Shown piece after piece: positions 27,067 through 37,081 of a stretch of 64,000 bases of DNA. Numbering within the stretch: the stretch's first letter is position 1; each line of letters begins with the position of its first letter. A program made the translations under genes and the position numbers. The notes under the pieces were generated by a model. The model saw only the letters and a list, made by a program, of their open reading frames with translations, ran no database searches and had not been told where the DNA came from. The DNA lies in NCBI GenBank assembly GCA_001898225.1, contig MKTJ01000057.1:186077-250076 (forward strand). The letters run 5' to 3'. This DNA comes from Chloroflexi bacterium 54-19 (GTDB lineage Bacteria; Chloroflexota; Chloroflexia; Chloroheliales; Chloroheliaceae).

Positions 27067-30000
27067 TTATGGCTTCACTACATCTGCTTCACGCCCTGGG
27101 GCACCGTCCCGGTACATCAGGAGCAAGCCGGAAGCGTCACCGTTAGCGGCTCCATTGTCCACGAACTGGACCTGGGTCCCACCAACCGGGACTGCCATTG
27201 ATAGACCGTCCGCGCTTAAAGTCCCGGCGTTTGTCCAGGGTAACGCTTTTAAGACAAAGCGGGGCGACCCCACTTTGACTTTAGTGAACCCGGACGCAGG
27301 TAGAGAATCTTTGGTTTCACCCGTGAAGTAGAGGTCCACGGCCTCGACCCTGACCCCGATGGTTTTGCCATTGGTGATACCGAGGGCTGATTTCGGTACG
27401 GTCAAAATCATGTTGGCCGAATTGTAAGTGACATCGGCGTAGAAATAGGCAGTACCGGCCCCGGTTGTCAGGTTAATGATACCGGCAAGGACGCGCCCAT
27501 CACTGCCAAAAGAGCCACCACCGCCCGTGAAATAGCCCTGTTCGCGGTTGAACACGACATAATCGGCTACACCATCGTTATTTGAGTCGACGTAAAAGTC
27601 GAATTCTGCTGGTGTGACCGGTGTGGCGCGCTCGCCGTAGGTAGTCGCCGCGAATTGTAGATAAGCCCCTACATCCTGGACCCCAAAAGCCTTGAGGTCA
27701 ATCTTGACATCATTGCTGCCGGGGCCGGGGGCCGGGGTGGATTGCTGGCCGTTTTGGCCCAGCAACTGGAAAACATCTACATTACCAACAGTCGGACCGC
27801 CCAGGTCATTAGCCATTTGTAAGGTCGTAATAGGGCCATTGTAGTTACCCTTTTTGAGACCCCGAACCGAAGTATCGGCTACCCGGTGTGGGAACACCTG
27901 CCAGGGCAGGGTCACACTATTGTCCGCGCCGCCATCGAGCAGGATGTATCCGTCATATTCCAGTTCGTCAATGGTCGTACCATCGTTACCGTTTAGACCT
28001 GCGTCCAGGTTCCAGGGTCGCAGTTTAGGGCCGTTAATCATCATCTGAACGGTAATGTCCTGGGTCTGGCCGGGGTTAAGCCAGAACTGGGACGGACCCT
28101 GGAAACTTACGGCCCCGGTGGCGGCGTCTGCCGGGTCGCGGAATTTAGGCGTGTACTTGTATAGGCGCCCGGTTTTTGTCAGGTTCGTAACCTTGACCGT
28201 CTTTTTAAAGACTTTGACATTATTGTTAATGGCCTGGTAGCCAAACGAAAGGCTGCCGGTGCCATAGGTCACGTTACCTTTACTGGTCCGCCCGGTTTCC
28301 ACTGCATAAGCTAACAGCCCGTTCTTGACCGCCTGGTTTACGCGGACTTCGCCGCCGCCAATCCGGGTGATAGGAGCGGGCTCCATACTGCCATCATAGT
28401 TAAGGCTTTCGACGTTGGTATCGGCGGTGTTCATCAGGAGTGATTTAATCTGGTAGGCGTTGAAATTCGGGTATTTCTGCTTGAGCAGGATAGCCGAACC
28501 TGCCACGACCGGGGCCGCGCCGGAAGTGCCACCAAAGGCCGAGGTGCCGGTGCCGCTACCTACATTAGCCGAAACCGACGCGCCAGGAGCGCCAATGTCA
28601 GGCTTGATGTAGTTATTGCTCAAGAACGGTCCTCGCGCCGAAGTGCTGACGATAGTCCCGGCAATCGAAACGCCCGCTTTATCAATCGAAACGGTCTGGC
28701 CCACTTTGGACCGCAGCGTCAGGCCATCTTCGTAACCAATTGAGAAGCTAACCGCTGTAATCGGAGTGGGTGTGGTCGGGTCGTAAGAAAATGGGTAAGG
28801 ACCGGCGGCAGCGGCGTTATTGGCAATCAAAACCGCGACTGCCCCACCCACGCTGGCGTTATAAGCCTTGATACTGGCCGAACAGGTACCGCGATCAACC
28901 AGGGCTACCTTCCCTTCCAGGCTGCCGGCGGCAGGGGCAGTACAAAGGAGTTTGTTCGTTCCAACACCATACTGCAAGGGCGCGCTGATACTGGTGTTAA
29001 AAGGCGGGGACCAGGATAACAGGATAACGTTTGTAATGGTCCCCCCAGGATAAGTGATAGGGAAAAGTTTATCGGAAGGAACGGCAGTCTGCGCCACGCT
29101 GATGGCACCAAAAGCAGTCGAAGAACTGCTGACCACATATGGCTTATTGCCGTCATTACCTGCGGAAACCACTGCCACTATACCGGAAGCGACAATATTA
29201 TTGATAGCGTCACTGAGGTCATCTTCTTCCTGGCCGTAGGAAGCGCCGATGGAGAGGTTCATCACGCTGACCCCGGCTTTCGCGGCAAAGTCAACCCCTT
29301 CAAGGAGGGCCGTACCGCTACAGGAGGTTGCTACCGCGCTACAAACCTTGATAGAAATAACTTTCGCGTCCGGCGCGACCCCGCTGCTGCCCGCGATGAT
29401 GTCGGCCACGTGGGTGCCATGACCTTCGGCGTCAATCGGGTTCGGGTCGGGCTGTAGACCGGTGTTCGGCCAATTTTCACCAACAAAGTCGTAGCCTCCA
29501 ATAACTTTCGGGGCGGAAGAGCCAAAATAATTGGCGCAGGCTCCACTGGGAGCTACATTTCTCTGGGCGTAGCAGGTATTGTAGAAATCTACGGTGCCGG
29601 GACCGCCCAGCGAAGCGTGGGTAAAGTCGATGCCGGAGTCGAGGACTGCCACCTTCATCCCCTGGCCCCGCAGGTTATAGGGGGCATTTTGGGCCTGGGT
29701 GGCTCCAATCTGATTCAAAACATCTGAGTCCATCAGGGTATAGGTCTGGACCTTGTTAATGGACTTAACGTTGAGTTCCTGGGCCATTGCCGGAACTTTT
29801 GAGGCATCCACGCTAAAAATAACCGCGTTTAAGGCCGTATCCAACTGGGCCAACACCGTGGCATTGTATTTTGCCGCAGCCTTAATTATGCCGGTCTGCT
29901 CGTTGTCAATGATGTTTTTCTGGGCTGCCTTGCTCCCGGTAAAAGTAGCCAGAGGTTCGCTATTAAGCTGGACCACTACTTCGGTGGGGCCACTGGAAGC

Positions 30001-30183
30001 CAGCACACCTTTCCCCACTTTTGGAGTACCGCTTAAACCTGCCGCGTCCCCCACTCCCAACCTGCTGAGCGAGCTACCGGCTGCCGAGACCGTATCAAAA
30101 CTGAGCGAGGTTGCCAGGAGGGAAAACATAAGCATTAATATGCTCAATACCCCCAGGTTTCGTATCTTGTTAACCCTTCGCAA
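27067..30183 (-). CDS. Secreted subtilisin-like serine protease (S8) with PA-domain insert
   Basis: A ~1038-residue protease. Signal peptide at about 10-36 (LSILMLMFSLLATSLSFDTVSAAG). An inhibitor I9-like prodomain precedes the catalytic domain. Catalytic residues: Asp in AVLDSGIDFTH (~181), His in GHGTHVADI (~257), Ser in GGTSGAAP (~551). The long gap between His and Ser contains a PA-like insert (~350-460; RGTCSASIKAYNASVGGAVAV type), common in S8A lactocepin/C5a-peptidase relatives. The remaining ~450 residues are beta-rich, with a Fn3-like segment. The frame is open to a TTG at 30243, but TTG at 30183, seven bases after GGAG, places the signal peptide correctly. Probably degrades protein outside the cell. 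Confidence 0.9.
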   Translation of the reverse strand: MRRVNKIRNLGVLSILMLMFSLLATSLSFDTVSAAGSSLSRLGVGDAAGLSGTPKVGKGVLASSGPTEVVVQLNSEPLATFTGSKAAQKNIIDNEQTGIIKAAAKYNATVLAQLDTALNAVIFSVDASKVPAMAQELNVKSINKVQTYTLMDSDVLNQIGATQAQNAPYNLRGQGMKVAVLDSGIDFTHASLGGPGTVDFYNTCYAQRNVAPSGACANYFGSSAPKVIGGYDFVGENWPNTGLQPDPNPIDAEGHGTHVADIIAGSSGVAPDAKVISIKVCSAVATSCSGTALLEGVDFAAKAGVSVMNLSIGASYGQEEDDLSDAINNIVASGIVAVVSAGNDGNKPYVVSSSSTAFGAISVAQTAVPSDKLFPITYPGGTITNVILLSWSPPFNTSISAPLQYGVGTNKLLCTAPAAGSLEGKVALVDRGTCSASIKAYNASVGGAVAVLIANNAAAAGPYPFSYDPTTPTPITAVSFSIGYEDGLTLRSKVGQTVSIDKAGVSIAGTIVSTSARGPFLSNNYIKPDIGAPGASVSANVGSGTGTSAFGGTSGAAPVVAGSAILLKQKYPNFNAYQIKSLLMNTADTNVESLNYDGSMEPAPITRIGGGEVRVNQAVKNGLLAYAVETGRTSKGNVTYGTGSLSFGYQAINNNVKVFKKTVKVTNLTKTGRLYKYTPKFRDPADAATGAVSFQGPSQFWLNPGQTQDITVQMMINGPKLRPWNLDAGLNGNDGTTIDELEYDGYILLDGGADNSVTLPWQVFPHRVADTSVRGLKKGNYNGPITTLQMANDLGGPTVGNVDVFQLLGQNGQQSTPAPGPGSNDVKIDLKAFGVQDVGAYLQFAATTYGERATPVTPAEFDFYVDSNNDGVADYVVFNREQGYFTGGGGSFGSDGRVLAGIINLTTGAGTAYFYADVTYNSANMILTVPKSALGITNGKTIGVRVEAVDLYFTGETKDSLPASGFTKVKVGSPRFVLKALPWTNAGTLSADGLSMAVPVGGTQVQFVDNGAANGDASGLLLMYRDGAPGREADVVKP

Positions 30184-30631
30184 AACTTTTCTCCTTATCA
30201 ATAGAATCCGGTGGGCGTATTTTTTGTAATAAAAAGTAGCCAACCTGGAACAAGGCTGCTAAGCAATTTGGGTAGATTTATACCTTGAAGAAACTTGCAC
30301 ACCCCTAATTTTGGAAGGTAGTTAATTTGATATAGATTTTTAACCCTTAAAATAAAGCCGAAATTAAGGTTCTATATCGCCGAAAAATTGATGCTTAGAA
30401 CAAAGTAGAGGTATTTCCAGAACGGAATTATTGTGTACCTATCCAACCATTTGATTTTTATTAGGGATTTGGACCTATTGTATCAAATTCTATTACCCTG
30501 TCAATAATTAAAAGATTGTGCCAACCCCAGGTCACTTTTTTATTAAATTTTCCAATTGAATCAGGTTAACTCTTTTCAGCGTTCTCGGAGTAATATTGGG
30601 TATTAGAAGGGTTGTGGCAGGGCAGGGCCTT
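30184..30631. other. Intergenic region upstream of the subtilase
   Basis: 448 bases, AT-rich, between the start of the subtilase and the end of the P-type ATPase gene, both on the minus strand. Apart from the subtilase leader no gene, hairpin or repeat was recognised. Confidence 0.4.
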
Positions 30632-33226
30632 TTAAGTCCTTTTTATATTAAATACTTTCTCAAGCCAGTTTCTCCGCCAACCGGTCCGCACCAGCCAACT
30701 CCATAAGGCGACCAACCCGACCAGGAGCAAATACTCCCAGGGGTTTAGCGTTACCAGCCCCAGGAATTCCTGGAATGCGGGTAAGGCTAGGGCCATGCCA
30801 AAGAAAACCATTATTACCAATGCCAGCCAGGCCGGGCGCTTGTCAGAAGAAAGTTTTTCCCCACCAACCCAAAAATGAGCAGGCGGTTTGACAAATGGGA
30901 TCAACAGTAGCCCGCTCAGGACTGCCGCCAGGAAAAGGGCGGTACGAGCAGCCGGGAAAGCCTGGGCTTCGAGGGCATTTTCAGGTAAGGTTGGGTTTTG
31001 CGCTTTGAGAGTCCATAAATACAGGAAAAAATAGGTCAGGAATACTACAAGCCCTAGAATGACCCGACTCAGGATAGCCGGTATGATAAAAGATTGAACA
31101 GTCCGAAGAAGGCTTCTTTTCCCGGTTTGGCCTGGCTGCGCCCAGACCGTCAGACCTACCACCGGCAAACCAACCGTTAGAAATACCATTGTTGAACTCT
31201 GGCGAGGTAGGAAGGGAAAACCAAGACTGGCAACCGCCATTGAAATTATGAGAATCGCCTCGAAGCCGATTCGGGGCAAATGTAGTTTCAGGTTATCCTG
31301 CATACCATTGCGGATGCGCTGCCCTTCCTTTAATGCTTCCGGTAAGCTTTCAAAAGAGTCACCCAGCAGAATTATGCCTGATACCGCCCGGCTTGCCTGG
31401 CTGCCACTTTCCATGGCGATACCCAGGTTAGCTTTCTTGAGCGAAAGGACATCGTTTACCCCATCCCCGATCATGGCAACATAGTGACCACCGGCCTGTA
31501 AGGCCACCACCAACCGTTCTTTTTGCTTTGGTGTAATCCGACCGAAGATAGTCGTTTCTCTTGCGGCCAGGGCTAATTCCTGATCACTCATAAGGTCAAC
31601 TTCAGATCCGGTCAAAGAGTGGGTACCAGGCTCCATACCGGCCTGGCGGGCTAAAGCCTGGACCGTTTGAGGATTATCCCCGGAGATAATTTTTAGGGTA
31701 ACCCCGGCCTGGGCAAAAGATTGGATGGTTTTACCGACCTGTGTCCGCAGCACATCACTTAAGGCTACCAGGCCCAGGGTGGTTAATTTTGCAGGCAGCC
31801 GGGGTTGGCCCGTCTGGTCGTGCAAACCTTCTCTAGCAGGACAGCTACCAAATATAAGGACCCGCAACCCCCGGTTCTGCCACCCGGTGATGGTTTCCTG
31901 GGCGGCCTTGTCCAAAACCGTGGCTGGGGCAAGGATTTCAGGCGCACCCAAAACATAGGTCCCTGCTAAATTTGCTCTTTCAAAGGTGAGGGCGCTCCAC
32001 TTGTAGGCCGACGAAAAAACCACCTCTTCCACCACCGGTTCGGCCAGCCCACCGAAACTATCCAGGAGGGTCTGGCTCGTCCGGTTTCGACCGGTCGAAC
32101 TTGCCACAAAAGTACCCAATACTTGTTTGAATTTACCTTCGCCAGGCCCAATTGGATAAATCCCGGCCACTTCCAGGCGATTTGCGGTAAGGGTGCCGGT
32201 TTTATCCAGGCAAAGCACCTCTACATTGCTTAACGATTCTACCGCATTGGCTTGCTGGATTAATGCGCCCCGCCTGGCAATCCTGACGGCACCCAGGGCA
32301 TAGGCCAGGGTAATCATCATAAAAAGGCCGTTGGGTACCAGGGCCGCAATGACTGCCGCCATCTGCATGGTCTGGACAAGCGGTAGATGGTCTACCAGGG
32401 CCGAGACAGCTAACAACACTCCGAAGAAACCGGCAATCATGACTACCAGCCTGACTACCTGGTAAAGTTCACTTTGTAGAGGCGTCAAAACCCGTTGGAA
32501 CAGCCGGGCATTAGAAGCGAGAGTGTTGGCAAAACTTTCCAGGCCCACTTTTTGCGCCCGGTACATCCCACTTCCGGCTGCACAAAAGCTGCCCGATAAC
32601 ACTGGCTCACCCACATGTTTTTGAACCAGGTCCGATTCCCCTGTCAATAAAGATTCATCTACTGACAGGCTGCTACTGGTTAAAACCTGCCCGTCTACCA
32701 CTACCTGGTCCCCTGGACTCAGCACCAGCACATCATCCACTACAATTTCAGCCGGGTCGAGATTGTAAACAGTTCCTTCCCGTAAAACGGCGGCTTTTGG
32801 ACGGGTCATAAGACTGATCCGGTCTAACTTCCGCTTGGCCCGGACTTCCTGGATTAGCCCGACCAGGGTATTAAAAGAAATAACCCAGATTGAAGTGACC
32901 GCATCCGTGAATTGACCGAGCCAGAGCAAAAGCAAACCAATCGTGAAGGGAACAGCGTTAAGGAATGTAAAGACGTTATCTTTGAGAAGGTTTAAATAAG
33001 TCCGGCTGGACGGTAACTTAACATCATTACCGAATCCCCTGGCCCGCCTTTCAAAAACTTCCTCTTGAGTTAGCCCCCTGGGATTTTTATCCTCCCTGGA
33101 CCTGTTTAATTGCTCGGCCGAATTTACAGGTAGCGGTGAAGATAGTTCTTTGGATGAGGAAGCTATTATATTGGGGGAGTTTGTTGAGCCCAACTCATCT
33201 GGGCGGTTAGGGTTAGAGGTTAGCAT
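30632..33226 (-). CDS. CtpE-like cation-transporting P-type ATPase
   Basis: An 864-residue P-type ATPase. The actuator loop motif LLTGESD is near residue 195, the phosphorylation motif LDKTGTLT near 340, and the hinge motif IGDGVNDVLSL near 590. The segment after the hinge (NLGIAMESGSQASRAVSGIILLGDSFESLP) matches the CtpE group, in which Mycobacterium CtpE is reported as a calcium uptake ATPase. The first ~70 residues are a polar, probably disordered extension. About ten membrane helices are seen, with six in the C-terminal third. Substrate here is inferred. ATG with AGAGGAA upstream. A universal stress protein gene lies 202 bases upstream on the same strand. Confidence 0.88.
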   Translation of the reverse strand: MLTSNPNRPDELGSTNSPNIIASSSKELSSPLPVNSAEQLNRSREDKNPRGLTQEEVFERRARGFGNDVKLPSSRTYLNLLKDNVFTFLNAVPFTIGLLLLWLGQFTDAVTSIWVISFNTLVGLIQEVRAKRKLDRISLMTRPKAAVLREGTVYNLDPAEIVVDDVLVLSPGDQVVVDGQVLTSSSLSVDESLLTGESDLVQKHVGEPVLSGSFCAAGSGMYRAQKVGLESFANTLASNARLFQRVLTPLQSELYQVVRLVVMIAGFFGVLLAVSALVDHLPLVQTMQMAAVIAALVPNGLFMMITLAYALGAVRIARRGALIQQANAVESLSNVEVLCLDKTGTLTANRLEVAGIYPIGPGEGKFKQVLGTFVASSTGRNRTSQTLLDSFGGLAEPVVEEVVFSSAYKWSALTFERANLAGTYVLGAPEILAPATVLDKAAQETITGWQNRGLRVLIFGSCPAREGLHDQTGQPRLPAKLTTLGLVALSDVLRTQVGKTIQSFAQAGVTLKIISGDNPQTVQALARQAGMEPGTHSLTGSEVDLMSDQELALAARETTIFGRITPKQKERLVVALQAGGHYVAMIGDGVNDVLSLKKANLGIAMESGSQASRAVSGIILLGDSFESLPEALKEGQRIRNGMQDNLKLHLPRIGFEAILIISMAVASLGFPFLPRQSSTMVFLTVGLPVVGLTVWAQPGQTGKRSLLRTVQSFIIPAILSRVILGLVVFLTYFFLYLWTLKAQNPTLPENALEAQAFPAARTALFLAAVLSGLLLIPFVKPPAHFWVGGEKLSSDKRPAWLALVIMVFFGMALALPAFQEFLGLVTLNPWEYLLLVGLVALWSWLVRTGWRRNWLEKVFNIKRT

Positions 33227-33428
33227 AGCAATTCCTCTGGGACCAGTCAGCCCGGTTTATCAAAATCAAAACCCGGTCGCCCCGGCTACAATGAGGGTCA
33301 TTCCAAAACTTCAGACAACTCTTGAAGTTGATAAGTAATAACCAGGATTTCTAGCCAATCAGGCATTTTCACGGTTTTTTACCAGGTTCAAGCAGTCTTA
33401 TTCGCCTAACCGGCTAAAACCTGGTAAC

Positions 33429-34418
33429 TTAAGCCGTCACATTAGACCTGGCTCCCGATTGAAGGGCCACGTGGGTTGGAATATGGACCAGAAGCACTGG
33501 CAACCGGCAGTGTCTCGCAACTCCCTCGGCTACGCTACCCAGGAGGATTTGGCCTATTCTACCCCGCCCCCTTGTAGCCATTGCCAATAAGGCTGGATGA
33601 GTCTTTTTAGCAAACCCTAAAATTTCCGCTGTAACATCACCTATCTGGATAGTTCGGCTGCAAGCCAGACCTTTCGTACTGATACGCTCTTGTAGTTGGT
33701 CCAGGTATTGATCAGCCTCTCGAATTTGTCTATCAAGTTCCTCTCCAATAACCTTGCCATACCTGGCGGCAATATCGCCATAGCTAAAGGGCACAAGGGG
33801 AGGTACCACGCGCAAAAGATGAAGAGGGATACCTATGGTCTGGGCCAAGCTTATGGCAGGCTCCAGCACCACTTCGGATTCGGGCGTACCATCCAGGGTT
33901 ACTAACAGCCCTCCCTGGTCTCTCTCAAGCCTAAAATCAAATGGAATAGCTAAACTCTCGGATAAGGGGAGCCTGCCATTACCTGTTGAAGGCCGGATTG
34001 ATAGAACCGGTATATTTGTATGCTGGATTACACTTGCCGCCACGCTTCCCATGATTAGCTGGGCCAACCCGCTTCGTCCGTGGGTAGTCATTACTATCAA
34101 ATCGGCTTTAATAGCGCTAGCCTGGGCCCCCACTTCATATTTAGGATTGCCAAAAGCCACTTTTATTTGAACTCTTTCAGCCTGGATGGGCCGAGCCAAT
34201 CTTGGTGCAGTTATAAATACTTTAACCTGCTGAAGGTATGTCTCAGCGCTCTTGATAATAGCCTCGCTATCAAGCGAACCCTGCAATACCGGGGGTAGTT
34301 CAACTACCTGTAAAAGGGTTAACTTAGCCTGTGAGTGCTGTAATAAACTGGTAGCGTACGGCAAAGCCTGTCCAGCAAGGGCTGAACCGTCTAAAGGAAC
34401 CATCAGGTGTTGATACAT
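33429..34418 (-). CDS. Universal stress protein with two USP domains
   Basis: A 329-residue protein made of two UspA domains in tandem. Domain 1 (~1-150) starts with the typical MYQHLMVPLDGSALA and has the ATP-binding motif THGRSGLAQLIMGSVA. Domain 2 (~165-320) starts at GGLLVTLDGTPESE and carries TRGRGRIGQILLGSVA. Both glycine-rich motifs look intact, so it probably binds ATP. These proteins help survival under starvation, hypoxia or membrane stress. The ATG has a strong GAGGAGG site. It lies upstream of, and in the same direction as, the CtpE-like ATPase. A decayed USP-type sequence is found about 4 kb away at 38042-38302. Confidence 0.92.
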   Translation of the reverse strand: MYQHLMVPLDGSALAGQALPYATSLLQHSQAKLTLLQVVELPPVLQGSLDSEAIIKSAETYLQQVKVFITAPRLARPIQAERVQIKVAFGNPKYEVGAQASAIKADLIVMTTHGRSGLAQLIMGSVAASVIQHTNIPVLSIRPSTGNGRLPLSESLAIPFDFRLERDQGGLLVTLDGTPESEVVLEPAISLAQTIGIPLHLLRVVPPLVPFSYGDIAARYGKVIGEELDRQIREADQYLDQLQERISTKGLACSRTIQIGDVTAEILGFAKKTHPALLAMATRGRGRIGQILLGSVAEGVARHCRLPVLLVHIPTHVALQSGARSNVTA

Positions 34419-34925
34419 ACCAAAACCTCCTCGTCCTTGCTAAAGTTTTTGTAACCAATTTATACCGTAGCCCAGGCTTTTGCCCTGATTAAAGGTTTGA
34501 AAGATTGAAGGATAATAAACCAACCACCACCTTCAAACCCACTTGCCTTAATAAAGTTCTATTTTAATTTTACCGGGAGAACCAGGAAATCCAGGTAAAA
34601 ATGGTAAACAACCCGTAACTTTCTTTACCCTGTATAGAACCGTTCAAAAATAACCTCCCACCTTTTGCGCTGGAAAACTGATACCGGTATCTTCCACCCG
34701 GTTACATTATCTGGCCCTGTTTCTAGCTCATTTTATGTTTTTACTTTATAAAAAAGGGGGTTGTGGTTTTAGTGTGGCTTGGCTTGCGAGGCTAACTTTC
34801 AGAAAAAGCTTATAAGTTAGATATTGCTTAATAAAGGGGGGATAATTACGATTGATATTTGGGTAAAAGGGTTAGGGTCGGGCTGGACCCTTAAAAGTCC
34901 AGCCCGACCCTATCTATGGAGTTGG
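34419..34925. other. Intergenic region between the USP and DUF2202 genes
   Basis: 507 bases containing the promoter region of the USP gene and, at its right edge, the terminator of the DUF2202 gene. No coding frame was recognised. Confidence 0.4.
34874..34911 (-). terminator. Strong terminator after the DUF2202 gene
   Basis: AGGGTCGGGCTGGAC and its perfect complement (15 bp) enclose an 8-base loop. On the minus strand it begins 14 bases after the stop of the DUF2202 gene and runs into AACCCTTTTACCC, so its tail is T-containing though not a pure T run. Confidence 0.8.
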
Positions 34926-35633
34926 CTATTTGTTGTAATTTTCAAATGCTTGTAAGTGCATATTGTTGGAAACATTCTTTAACTGGGTGAATACCCGCAC
35001 CACATCCGGTTCGGTAACCGTTGTAAGGAAGCGGTCGTACATAGCGACATTATCCTTTTCATGCTGGATTGCCAGTTGGAAAGCTTCTGTCAGGGTAGCC
35101 GGGGCCTGCACCTGACCTGCAAAGGTATCTGCCGGTACGGTCAGACCGTGGTTAGTGAATAACCGGGTAAGGGCTGCTGCATGGGCACTTTCGGAACGAA
35201 CAATATTGGTGAAGGGAAGTACCTGACCAAATTTATCTATTACCGCCTGGTACAAAGCCCGGTTCTGGTACTCGTCCAGGATTGCTTCGGTTAAATAATC
35301 TTTGGTCGTATCACTTAAAGCTCCGGTAGCCGTAGCTACACTTATGCCACTGCCCCGCCCCATTCCATCGTCCCTGTAACCATTCATCATGCCCAATCCT
35401 AAACTGTTAAAGTCTTCCGTATCGCTCAGGCAATAACAGTCGCCGTAGTTGAAGCCCATCCCATAGCCAGCCTGGGCAGTTACAGCGGGAGTATTTGTGG
35501 GGGTGGGCTGAGTTAACGGTCCGTTAAAAGCGGCAACGGTAGCGGGGGTGCTGCTTGCAACCAGCACGCCAAACATGCCGCTGATAACTACCAGGGCAAT
35601 AACCCCAAGCCCTAACTTCGAATGCCTTTTCAT
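34926..35633 (-). CDS. Exported ferritin-like DUF2202 protein
   Basis: A 235-residue protein with a signal peptide (~6-28), a Thr/Pro linker, a Met/Gly/Cys/Asp-rich stretch (~55-95, with CYC and repeated GM/MG) and a ferritin-like DUF2202 domain (~105-235). Likely metal ligands of the four-helix bundle are Glu in LDEYQNRALY, Glu and His in RSESAHAAAL, Glu in IQHEKDNVAMY and His in NNMHLQAF. DUF2202 proteins are predicted to bind iron or other metals; activity is not established. It precedes a two-component system in the same orientation with a 239-base gap. ATG with AAAGGGG upstream; a strong terminator follows. Confidence 0.85.
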   Translation of the reverse strand: MKRHSKLGLGVIALVVISGMFGVLVASSTPATVAAFNGPLTQPTPTNTPAVTAQAGYGMGFNYGDCYCLSDTEDFNSLGLGMMNGYRDDGMGRGSGISVATATGALSDTTKDYLTEAILDEYQNRALYQAVIDKFGQVLPFTNIVRSESAHAAALTRLFTNHGLTVPADTFAGQVQAPATLTEAFQLAIQHEKDNVAMYDRFLTTVTEPDVVRVFTQLKNVSNNMHLQAFENYNK

Positions 35634-35872
35634 ATTAAACCCCTTTCTACTAAGGTGGTCCTGCGGTTTTTACTTACCGCCAGTTTTGTTTTATCAAGAG
35701 TTCTATTTCTCTTTTCCTGGCACCTTTAGTATCTCAGGGAAAAATCAAGGCTTAATGAGGTTTAGGTCAAGATTCGGTCAAGCAAAACCTGAATTAAGAG
35801 GAGTATTTAACACACTAACAATCAGGAAAGGGATTGGGATCGGGCAGGCAAAGTTGAGGTAAAGGTACGAGG

Positions 35873-37081
35873 TTATAACACGCTCAGTGGCAGGGTAAAA
35901 CTAAAGGTAGCGCCCTTGTTCAGCCCAGGGGATGTAACTCCAATCCGGCCACCCATAGCTTCCACCAGCATTTTAGCGATGGTCAAGCCTATGCCGGAAC
36001 CTCCTAGCGCCCGGCTCCGGGATTTATCTACCCGGTAAAAGCGCTCGAAAACCTGGTTTTGCTGTTCGGGGCTAAGCCCAATTCCGCTATCAATAACGCG
36101 GAACTCGACACCCCTGGGGATTGCCCGCAACCTTAGCTGGACTTTACCGGGGACGGGAGTGTAACGGAGGGCATTAGTCAGTAGATTGGTAAGCACCTGG
36201 ATTGCCCGGTCTGAATCAGCTTGTACCAGGGGCAGGCTTTGGGGCAGGTCGGTGGAAAATTCCAGGCCTTTTTCCCTGAATTCGCCAGCCAGGCGCTCCG
36301 TGGCTATCCGGGCTATTTCGAGTGGATTTACCTGACCCAGGTTTAGCGGGACCTGGTGTGCTTCCGCTTTTGAAAGTTCCTGCAGGTCATCAATCAGGTG
36401 ACGGAGCCGTCCTGCTTCATCATGCAGTTTGGCCCAGGTACGTTCGTTCGGCTCAATCACCCCATCCAGCAATCCTTCCAGGTAACCCTGGAGGGTTGCA
36501 ACGGGAGTCCTTAGCTCGTGAGCGACATCCCCGACCAAATTCAACCGGCGTTGTTCGGTCATTTCCAGGGCCTGGGCCATATAATTAAAACTTATTGCCA
36601 GTTCACCTAGCTCATCGGGGCGATTTTTGCCTGCTTTACCCGGTAAAGGAACCCGTTCGGAATAATTTCCTGCTGCAATATTTCGGCTGGCTTCAACCAT
36701 CCGGCGTACTGGCCGGATAACCCACCAGGTCACGAATAAACTGATAGTGATAGCAATCAGAAGGGCCACTCCCCCGGCAACGAGTAGTCCCTGGGAAAGT
36801 GCGGTTTGAAAAGCCTGGTTTAATAAAGCTTCAGCGTTAGCCGCGTTAAATCCCCCTTGAGAGGCCATCCGGCCTTGTCCCAAATCAAAACCTGGCCCCA
36901 TACCCAGCATCCGGCGCCGCTGGGCTGCAAAACCGATCGGGGTTACAAAATCGGCAGTTTGCAGAAGCACTATTACCACGACCGCCACAATGACCAGGTA
37001 TGAAACAAAGAGTTTGACTCCCAGGCTGTTCCAGCGCAGTTTGGGCAAAAATACTCGCGTAGTTAATCTGGCGGGTCTCAC
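35873..37081 (-). CDS. Sensor histidine kinase (HAMP-HisKA-HATPase)
   Basis: A 402-residue membrane kinase. First helix at about 22-43, a short outside domain (~44-95) rich in Met, Gly and Gln, second helix (~98-122), HAMP (~120-172), HisKA with AHELRTPVATLQGY (His about 186), and HATPase_c with the N box TNLLTNALRYTP and G boxes DSGIGLSPEQQ and GGSGIGLTIA. It phosphorylates the OmpR-type regulator encoded just before it; its GTG start overlaps that gene's TGA stop in GTGA, so the two are translationally coupled. The sensor loop is too short for a known ligand domain. The signal is unknown; the Met-rich loop may hint at metal or redox sensing. Confidence 0.92.
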   Translation of the reverse strand: MRPARLTTRVFLPKLRWNSLGVKLFVSYLVIVAVVVIVLLQTADFVTPIGFAAQRRRMLGMGPGFDLGQGRMASQGGFNAANAEALLNQAFQTALSQGLLVAGGVALLIAITISLFVTWWVIRPVRRMVEASRNIAAGNYSERVPLPGKAGKNRPDELGELAISFNYMAQALEMTEQRRLNLVGDVAHELRTPVATLQGYLEGLLDGVIEPNERTWAKLHDEAGRLRHLIDDLQELSKAEAHQVPLNLGQVNPLEIARIATERLAGEFREKGLEFSTDLPQSLPLVQADSDRAIQVLTNLLTNALRYTPVPGKVQLRLRAIPRGVEFRVIDSGIGLSPEQQNQVFERFYRVDKSRSRALGGSGIGLTIAKMLVEAMGGRIGVTSPGLNKGATFSFTLPLSVL

